A program made the position numbers and the translations under genes. DNA of 64,000 bases, taken from positions 1,736,001 through 1,800,000 of the forward strand of contig NZ_CP072425.1 of the NCBI RefSeq assembly GCF_017742995.1. Reading direction: 5' to 3'. The DNA is from Pseudoalteromonas viridis. Its GTDB lineage: Bacteria; Pseudomonadota; Gammaproteobacteria; Enterobacterales; Alteromonadaceae. Within the stretch, counting starts at the first letter, position 1, and each line of letters starts with the position of its first letter. Shown here in pieces: positions 58,101-64,000 of the stretch. The notes under the pieces were generated by a model, which was given only the letters and a program-made list of their open reading frames with translations, was not told where the DNA came from and did not search any database.

Positions 58101-58644
58101 AATAAATTGTTTCAGTGTGGTTGATGAGTTCAATGATTTCAGTGTTGAGATCGGCTATCAGGCCTTTCCCTGAAATCGTTAAGTTGGGCCCGGTTATTTC
58201 CACCGGATGTTCAGAGCGCATATGTTTTTCATTGATGTCGACCTGCACGTGGTCGGCATTGATGTGCTTAATCATGGCATCGGCAGTAAGGTTGGTGGCC
58301 TGCACCTGACCTTCCAGGATCAACGTATTATTGCCATACAGAGTGGCCTCATTGGCCTTAAGCTGCCAGTTTTGCTGATCGTTATGCAGCGTAAAGATGG
58401 GCGCGGTAAAATGGCTGAAACCAAGCTCCTGGTAAAGCTCCATTCTGTCAGCGGTAATTTGGTAGCTGAGCTGGCCATTTTCTGCATAATTGGTTTGTTT
58501 CAGGTCGATGGCAACGTAATCGGGTTTAGCCAGCACCTCTTCGGAGCGTGGGGTAACCTGACCTGATTGCGATAAATAGGGGTACCACAGCCACAGCATG
58601 GTGAGGCTGAATACAATCAGTAGCAAGACACGAAGCACGGTCAT
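58090..58644 (-). CDS. lptC: LPS export protein LptC
   Basis: The 184-residue bitopic protein has one N-terminal membrane helix (LRVLLLIVFSLTMLWLWYPY) and a periplasmic jellyroll (YQITADRMELYQELGFSHF). It receives LPS from LptBFG and passes it to LptA. It overlaps kdsC by four bases upstream and lptA downstream, so the group is one operon. Confidence 0.93.
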   Translation of the reverse strand: MTVLRVLLLIVFSLTMLWLWYPYLSQSGQVTPRSEEVLAKPDYVAIDLKQTNYAENGQLSYQITADRMELYQELGFSHFTAPIFTLHNDQQNWQLKANEATLYGNNTLILEGQVQATNLTADAMIKHINADHVQVDINEKHMRSEHPVEITGPNLTISGKGLIADLNTEIIELINHTETIYYEQ

Positions 58645-59192
58645 ACGCTGCTGCCTTCATAACCCAGCGATTTGCCCTGACACAGTAGCAGTAAATCAGT
58701 GAGTTCACGCACCGCACCATAGCCACCGGGCAACAGGGTTTGGTAATCGGCAGCGCGGATCACCATCGGGTGTGCGTCTTGCACAGCAACAGACAGGCCC
58801 ACTTTGAGCATGACTGGCAGATCAGGTGCATCGTCACCGATATAGGCAATTTCGTGATCTTCGAGTTGCAATGTGTCTTTCAACTCAGCGTAACCTTGCA
58901 ACTTATCTTCCATCCCCTGATAGATATGTTTGACGTTGAGGCTAGTCATACGCTGCTGAACAATCTGTGAATGACGGCCTGTGATCACGGCAACGTCAAC
59001 GCCGCCATTGATCAGCGCCTTGATGCCAAAACCGTCTTTGGTATTGAATGCCTTTAGCTCTTCCCCTTGGTTACCCAGATAGATACGGCCATCGGAAAAC
59101 ACCCCATCGATGTCGCAGATCAGCAGTTTAATCGCTTGCGCTTTACGGACAATGGCGTCGTCTATGGGCTGGTAAAGATCGGAAAACAGCAT
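58641..59192 (-). CDS. kdsC: KDO-8-phosphate phosphatase KdsC
   Basis: The 183-residue HAD enzyme has the nucleophile motif LLICDIDGVFSDGRIYLG, the Thr of motif II in VAVITGRHS and the acidic pair in YIGDDAPDLP. It removes phosphate from KDO-8-P to give KDO for LPS inner core. It lies directly after kdsD. Confidence 0.96.
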   Translation of the reverse strand: MLFSDLYQPIDDAIVRKAQAIKLLICDIDGVFSDGRIYLGNQGEELKAFNTKDGFGIKALINGGVDVAVITGRHSQIVQQRMTSLNVKHIYQGMEDKLQGYAELKDTLQLEDHEIAYIGDDAPDLPVMLKVGLSVAVQDAHPMVIRAADYQTLLPGGYGAVRELTDLLLLCQGKSLGYEGSSV

Positions 59193-60164
59193 TTATAAAA
59201 CTCCTGCTCGCAGTAAATCCTGCATATTTAACGCGCCGATTGGGCAACCTTGTGCATCAATCACAATCAGGCCATTGATGCGTTTTTTCTCCATGATATG
59301 CAATGCTTCAGCGGCCAGCATATCTTGTGTCACTGTGGTACAGCGCTTTGTCATAACAGACTCAATCGGGGTGCTATGTAAATCAAGTCGTTGTTCAATA
59401 ATACGGCGTAAATCCCCATCTGTGAACAACCCCTTGAGTTGCCCCTGAGCATCGACAATCGTGGTCATTCCGAGGCCTTTGCCTGACATCTCAACCAATG
59501 CGTCGGTAATGGTGCAGCCTTGTGCTACAACGGGCACGGCTTCACCTGAATGCATCACGTCCGCCAGGGTTAGCAGCAGGCGTTTACCTAAGCTGCCACC
59601 GGGGTGTGACAGGGCAAAATCGTCCGCCGTAAAACCTCGGGCTTCGAGTAAAGCGACGGCCAGCGCGTCTCCCATTACCAGCGTTGCCGTGGTGCTCGCT
59701 GTGGGCGCAAGGCCTAAAGGACAGGCTTCTTTGGACACTTTGATACACAGGTGGATATCTGCCAGCTTTGCCATATTCGACTCTGGGTTGCCCGTCATAC
59801 TGATGATTTGTGCGCCAATGCGTTTAATCACCGGCACGATAGCCAATACTTCATGGGTTTCACCTGAATTTGAGATAAGCAAGACCACGTCATCGGCGGT
59901 GATCATACCCAAATCACCATGGCTTGCTTCACCCGGGTGAACAAAAAACGCCGGTGTGCCGGTACTGGCCAGTGTGGCTGCTATTTTGTTGCCAATGTGG
60001 CCGGACTTGCCCATACCGATAACTATGATACGACCTCGGCATTGCAACATAAGTTCGCAGGCCGCGGTAAATTTTGCATCCACATACTGAGTAATGTCGG
60101 CAATGGCTTGTTGTTCTATTTCTAATACCTGCCTGGCAGAGCCGATAAAGTTGTGCGTGCTCAT
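59193..60164 (-). CDS. kdsD: Arabinose-5-phosphate isomerase KdsD
   Basis: The 323-residue protein has a SIS domain (about 30-180; IIVIGMGKSGHIGNKIAATL, LLISNSGETHEV) and two CBS domains (about 205-320). It converts ribulose-5-P to arabinose-5-P, the first step of KDO synthesis. It is adjacent to kdsC and yrbG, as in E. coli. Confidence 0.96.
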   Translation of the reverse strand: MSTHNFIGSARQVLEIEQQAIADITQYVDAKFTAACELMLQCRGRIIVIGMGKSGHIGNKIAATLASTGTPAFFVHPGEASHGDLGMITADDVVLLISNSGETHEVLAIVPVIKRIGAQIISMTGNPESNMAKLADIHLCIKVSKEACPLGLAPTASTTATLVMGDALAVALLEARGFTADDFALSHPGGSLGKRLLLTLADVMHSGEAVPVVAQGCTITDALVEMSGKGLGMTTIVDAQGQLKGLFTDGDLRRIIEQRLDLHSTPIESVMTKRCTTVTQDMLAAEALHIMEKKRINGLIVIDAQGCPIGALNMQDLLRAGVL

Positions 60165-60173
60165 GCTGAATCC

Positions 60174-61133
60174 TTAAATAATGAAGTACATATAACCACA
60201 GAATGCGCCAAGGAGCAGTCCGCCTTCAACACGGTTGATCTGGCGACGGCCTTTCAGGCTGACACTCATCAGTACCAGCGCAGCGGTTGCGCCCAGCATG
60301 ACATAGATGTCGCGGCTGGCGATGTTGCTGTCCAGCGTTGCAGGATTGAGGATCCCGGCAATAGACAACACCGCCAGAATATTAAAGATGTTCGAACCAA
60401 TAATGTTGCCCAGCACCAGGTCGTCTTCATTTTTAAGTACACCAGCCACACACGCAGCAAGCTCAGGCAAGCTGGTGCCGATAGCGATAATTGTCAGGCC
60501 GATGAGCAGATCACTCATGCCAAAATACTTTGCAATGTCTACTGCGGAATCGACCAGGTAGTCAGCACTGACCGGCAGCAGCACCATGCCGACGACTAGC
60601 CAGAATAGGGCCTTGCTCATCGGGACATCACTCGGTACTTCGTCGCAGGCTTCCGAAATCAGCGGATCGTCCTGATCGGTTTTACCGGTTTTAGAAATGT
60701 AGATGAGACCGCCGATAAACACCATAAAACCAATCAGCAACAGCCAGCCTTCGAGTGCACTAAAATGGTTGTCGCTGATAATCAACCAGGCTGCTAGCGA
60801 CACAACGACCAGCAGTGGCATTTCGCGCTTCAAAATGCCCGAGCCGACGCCAAGCGGCCGCAATAGTGCGGTGATGCCAAGTACCATCAAAATGTTAGCA
60901 ATGTTTGAGCCTACGGCATTGCCAACGGCGGTGTCTGTTTTGTCAACCAGCGCGGCTTGCGCGGCGACCATCATTTCAGGTGCTGAGGAGCCCATTGCAA
61001 CGATAGTCAAACCCACAATTAACGTTGGTACCCCAAGGTTTTTAGCCAGTGCCGCCGCGCCATACACGAAGCGATCGGCACTCCAAACCAGGGCAATGAA
61101 TCCAAGAATGAGTATGACAAACGATAAAACCAT
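60174..61133 (-). CDS. yrbG: Calcium/sodium antiporter YrbG-like
   Basis: The 319-residue protein has ten hydrophobic helices in two inverted halves, each with the alpha-repeat of the NCX/CaCA family: IVAMGSSAPEMMVAAQAAL and IAIGTSLPELAACVAGVL. These repeats hold the cation-binding Glu and Ser/Thr residues. It exchanges Ca2+ for Na+ or H+ at the inner membrane. It is divergent from mlaF. Confidence 0.93.
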   Translation of the reverse strand: MVLSFVILILGFIALVWSADRFVYGAAALAKNLGVPTLIVGLTIVAMGSSAPEMMVAAQAALVDKTDTAVGNAVGSNIANILMVLGITALLRPLGVGSGILKREMPLLVVVSLAAWLIISDNHFSALEGWLLLIGFMVFIGGLIYISKTGKTDQDDPLISEACDEVPSDVPMSKALFWLVVGMVLLPVSADYLVDSAVDIAKYFGMSDLLIGLTIIAIGTSLPELAACVAGVLKNEDDLVLGNIIGSNIFNILAVLSIAGILNPATLDSNIASRDIYVMLGATAALVLMSVSLKGRRQINRVEGGLLLGAFCGYMYFII

Positions 61134-61350
61134 GAAGTCTAAGCCAAGTTACTAAATTCAATGGCGCAGATAGTATCAAATAGCGCATCAAATGTATAAA
61201 TAAAGTCATCGTTTTTGGCTGAGCAAGGAGGGGGGCTTAGACGTGCATTTCGCACAACAAATATGGCAAATGAATTACAAAATTTTACCATTAAGGGTTT
61301 TCCATATCACGGCAAAACAACGTATTATTCCACAATTGCAAAAGTATGAT

Positions 61351-62169
61351 GTGGAGAGCGACTTGACGCAGTCAATAGTTGAAGTCAGGGATTTGACCTT
61401 TTCTCGTGGTGAAAGGACAATCTACAAAAATATGAGTTTCTCCGTTCCCAAAGGGAAAATTACGGCCATCATGGGGCCCAGTGGTATTGGTAAAACCACC
61501 ATGCTGCGGCTGATCGGTGGTCAGCTCAAGCCGGATAGCGGTGAGATTCTCTTCTCTGGTGACAGCATTCCGGCTATGTCACGCCAGGCCTTATATCAGG
61601 CACGTAAGCGAATGAGCATGCTGTTCCAAAGTGGGGCCTTATTTACGGATATGTCAGTATTCGACAACATTGCTTTCCCGCTACGCGAGCACACTAAGCT
61701 GAGTGAAGAATTAATTCGCCTGGTGGTGCTGATGAAGCTGCAAGCCGTTGGTCTGCGTGGTGCGCGGGATCTCATGCCGTCTGAGTTGTCGGGCGGGATG
61801 GCACGTCGCGCCGCACTGGCCAGAGCCATAGCACTTGACCCGGAACTGATCATGTATGACGAGCCGTTTGCAGGGCAAGATCCCATTTCAATGGGGGTTT
61901 TAGTGCGTCTGATTAAGTCACTCAATGAAGTGCTGGGATTGTCCTCCTTAATCGTGACGCACGATGTTACCGAAGTGCTCAGTATTGCCGATCATGTGGT
62001 GATCATCGCTGAACAAGGCGTTATCGGTAGCGGTACACCCGAGCAGATGCTCGCTCATGAATCCCCCCTGGTGCAGCAGTTTTTACAAGGCCACTCAGAT
62101 GGACCGGTGCCGTTCCATTTTGATGCCGCACCTTATGAGGATGAGTTATTGGCAGGAGGAAGCCTTTGA
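61351..62169 (+). CDS. mlaF: Phospholipid transport ATPase MlaF
   Basis: The open frame begins at 61243, but only the part from about GTG 61351 matches MlaF length (272 versus 269 in E. coli); the upstream 36 codons lack family similarity. The start remains uncertain because the RBS is weak. Motifs are [17 protein letters not shown] (Walker A), [15 protein letters not shown] and [13 protein letters not shown]. It energises the MlaFEDB complex for retrograde lipid transport. The overlap with mlaE is four bases. Confidence 0.93.
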   Translation: MESDLTQSIVEVRDLTFSRGERTIYKNMSFSVPKGKITAIMGPSGIGKTTMLRLIGGQLKPDSGEILFSGDSIPAMSRQALYQARKRMSMLFQSGALFTDMSVFDNIAFPLREHTKLSEELIRLVVLMKLQAVGLRGARDLMPSELSGGMARRAALARAIALDPELIMYDEPFAGQDPISMGVLVRLIKSLNEVLGLSSLIVTHDVTEVLSIADHVVIIAEQGVIGSGTPEQMLAHESPLVQQFLQGHSDGPVPFHFDAAPYEDELLAGGSL

Positions 62170-62945
62170 TGGATTTTTTACAGCAGTTAGGCCATAAGAC
62201 GCTGAGCCGTTTTGCGTCGCTGGGCCGGGCAACCAGGATGTTACTGGGAGCGCTGTGCAGTATGCCCAATTTCAGAAAAGGCGGTCCTTTACTGGTTCGT
62301 CAACTGTATATGGTGGGTCATCAGTCTTTGCTCATTATTATGGTATCTGGCTTATTTATCGGCATGGTACTGGCGCTGCAGGGCTATACGGTGCTGGTCG
62401 ATTATGGCGCAGAGGATAGTTTGGGGCCGCTGGTCGCGCTGAGCTTGTTACGTGAGCTTGGGCCTGTGGTAACCGCCTTGCTGTTTGCCGGTCGGGCGGG
62501 CAGTGCGCTGACCGCGGAAATTGGTTTGATGAAGGCGACAGAGCAGCTGTCGAGCCTTGAAATGATGGCGATTGACCCATTAAAACGTGTTATTTCACCG
62601 CGCTTTTGGGCTGGTTTTATCAGTATGCCATTACTTGCGCTGATTTTCTCCGCCATTGCTATTCTCGGTGCACACCTGGTCGGTGTTGACTGGCTGGGTG
62701 TCGATTCAGGCAGTTTCTGGTCCATTATGCAATCTCAGGTGTCGTTTGAGCAGGATATTGTCAATGGCCTGATTAAAAGTTTTGTATTTGCGCTGATTGT
62801 GACCTGGATTGCGCTATATAAAGGGTATGACTGTATCCCAACGTCCGAGGGGATCAGTAAAGCCACCACAGAAACGGTGGTTCATTCTTCTCTTGCTGTT
62901 CTGGGCTTCGACTTTGTTCTGACAGCAGTGATGTTTTCAAGTTAA
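62166..62945 (+). CDS. mlaE: Phospholipid transport permease MlaE
   Basis: The 259-residue MlaE-family permease has about five to six membrane helices and the segment [20 protein letters not shown], highly conserved in this family, followed by [13 protein letters not shown]. It forms the membrane pore with MlaF, MlaB and MlaD. Confidence 0.96.
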   Translation: MMDFLQQLGHKTLSRFASLGRATRMLLGALCSMPNFRKGGPLLVRQLYMVGHQSLLIIMVSGLFIGMVLALQGYTVLVDYGAEDSLGPLVALSLLRELGPVVTALLFAGRAGSALTAEIGLMKATEQLSSLEMMAIDPLKRVISPRFWAGFISMPLLALIFSAIAILGAHLVGVDWLGVDSGSFWSIMQSQVSFEQDIVNGLIKSFVFALIVTWIALYKGYDCIPTSEGISKATTETVVHSSLAVLGFDFVLTAVMFSS

Positions 62946-62959
62946 GGGTTTGTAGAAAC

Positions 62960-63505
62960 ATGAATACACGGAAAATAGAAATACTTGTCGGCCTGTTCGT
63001 TGCTTTAGGCGTGGCCGCCTTTGTAATGCTGGCACTGAAAGTGGCCAATGCAGGGATCAGCGGAAATGGCGAAACCTACACCCTGGAGGCTAAGTTCGAC
63101 AATATCGGTTCACTTAAAACCCGAGCGCCCATCAAAGTGGGTGGTGTTGTGATCGGCCGCGTTGAAGGGATCCGCATCCACCCTCAAGAGTTCGTGCCGG
63201 TTGTCAGCATGAGCATTGACAGACACTATGAGTGTCAGTTCTCAGATACCACCTCGGTCTCTATCCTGACGTCAGGCATTCTGGGTGAGCAATATCTGGG
63301 TATTTCTCCGGTGATTGCGTCCAAATCGGCCAAGCAGAGCTGTCTGGGGCAAGAAGTGGTCAGTAATGATGAGCTGGATCTGGGTGAGCTATTTGGCGTT
63401 GAAAGCGCGGCACTCAAAGATGGTGACATGATCACAGATACTAAGTCGGCTCTGGTTCTGGAAGAACTGATTGGCCAATTCCTGTTTAATCAAAGTAGTG
63501 AGTAA
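62960..63505 (+). CDS. mlaD: Phospholipid-binding MCE protein MlaD
   Basis: The 181-residue protein has an N-terminal anchor helix (EILVGLFVALGVAAFVMLAL) and an MCE domain (DNIGSLKTRAPIKVGGVVIG, TSGILGEQYLGI). It forms a hexameric ring on MlaFEB in the periplasm and exchanges lipid with MlaC. It is shorter than no known relative by any notable margin and ends five bases before mlaC. Confidence 0.96.
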   Translation: MNTRKIEILVGLFVALGVAAFVMLALKVANAGISGNGETYTLEAKFDNIGSLKTRAPIKVGGVVIGRVEGIRIHPQEFVPVVSMSIDRHYECQFSDTTSVSILTSGILGEQYLGISPVIASKSAKQSCLGQEVVSNDELDLGELFGVESAALKDGDMITDTKSALVLEELIGQFLFNQSSE

Positions 63506-63510
63506 TAACC

Positions 63511-64000
63511 ATGATGGCGAAAGTTTTGGGTTTCTTCGCAAGTGTTTTTCTGATTGTACTTGCAAACACAGCGTCAGCCAGTGAAGTGGACATGACCAAC
63601 CCTTACACTATGGTGCAACAAGTTGCAGATAACACCTTTAAACGTGTGACCAAAGATCAGAAAATGATCGCGCAGGACAAAGAGCACCTGCGGGTGATCG
63701 TTGAAGAAGAGCTGCTGCCGTATATTGATTATAAATATGCCGCCTATCGTGTGCTGGGCAGCCACATTCAGAAAGTTCGTAATATTGAAGACAAAGAAGA
63801 AAAGCGTCAGGCCATTGAGCACATTCGCACTTTCATTGATGTCTTTAAGTCTTACCTGGTTGCAACCTATGCAGGGGTGTTCACGCAGTACACCGACCAG
63901 ACCGTTGAGTTTGAACCGGCGCGCGACGCTGATGATGATAAAATTGCGATAGTCAAAACCAAGATTGTCGAAGCGGGTAAACCGGATATCAAGATCGATT
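63511..64000 (+). CDS. mlaC: Periplasmic phospholipid carrier MlaC, cut off by the window end
   Basis: ATG at 63511 opens a frame of at least 163 codons that reaches the window end without a stop. It begins with a signal peptide (MMAKVLGFFASVFLIVLANT), followed by MlaC features such as EEELLPYIDYKYAAYRVLG. It shuttles phospholipid between MlaA in the outer membrane and MlaD. The C-terminus, and mlaB, are expected beyond the window. Confidence 0.94.
   Translation, partial: MMAKVLGFFASVFLIVLANTASASEVDMTNPYTMVQQVADNTFKRVTKDQKMIAQDKEHLRVIVEEELLPYIDYKYAAYRVLGSHIQKVRNIEDKEEKRQAIEHIRTFIDVFKSYLVATYAGVFTQYTDQTVEFEPARDADDDKIAIVKTKIVEAGKPDIKID

Overview
The window looks like chromosomal DNA of a marine gammaproteobacterium of the Alteromonadales, most likely Pseudoalteromonas. 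This rests on gene content and order: uvrA/yajR/ssb, mreBCD-maf-rng-yhdP-nit-tldD, and the block hpf/rpoN/lptB/lptA/lptC/kdsC/kdsD/yrbG followed by divergent mlaFEDC. No rRNA, tRNA, CRISPR array, insertion sequence or phage gene was seen. Species identity is an inference.

Region 1 (1-15.8 kb) is mixed housekeeping: a truncated S9 peptidase, a response regulator with an EAL domain, an M50 membrane protease, an AtoE-type transporter, an AEC transporter, YacL, a 2OG-Fe(II) oxygenase, a thioesterase, an unknown membrane protein, UvrA (with a LexA box), a periplasmic solute-binding protein, the MFS carrier YajR and SSB, which ends at a clear terminator.

Region 2 (15.8-34 kb) is the accessory part. 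A CadC-like membrane regulator (minus strand) sits divergently from a plus-strand run of 13 genes. These encode a DUF1611/DgcN-like P-loop protein, an EPSP-synthase-like enolpyruvyl transferase with altered active-site positions, an SDR, a PhyH-type dioxygenase, a HisC-like aminotransferase, two consecutive ATP-grasp ligases, a haem-oxygenase-like diiron protein, a plant-type [2Fe-2S] ferredoxin, an RND pump (frameshifted at a C6 tract), its periplasmic adaptor, an alpha/beta hydrolase and an MFS exporter. There is no NRPS or PKS. This reads as a compact pathway for a small peptide-like or amino-acid-derived metabolite with export, and I do not recognise it as a described cluster. The enolpyruvyl transferase, PhyH, HisC-like and ATP-grasp combination loosely recalls nikkomycin/polyoxin logic. 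The SDR, aminotransferase, ATP-grasp and MFS combination recalls bacilysin logic. Neither matches fully.

Region 3 (34-39 kb) holds a degenerate GGDEF-EAL membrane protein (CsrD/MshH-like), a D-cysteine desulfhydrase/ACC-deaminase-family PLP enzyme and a coiled-coil/PEGA/FGE-sulfatase-domain protein. In Vibrio cholerae the ssb-mreB interval carries the MSHA pilus operon. No pilus gene is present here, so Region 2 occupies a place where related genomes carry MSHA.

Region 4 (39-64 kb) is conserved core. It contains the rod-shape operon mreBCD with maf, rng, yhdP, a nitrilase and tldD, then darP, pmbA and mgtE. After these come the PTS-Ntr/sigma-54 group (ptsO, rapZ, ptsN, hpf, rpoN), the Lpt/Kds lipopolysaccharide group and the Mla outer-membrane lipid-asymmetry operon, which runs off the end within mlaC.
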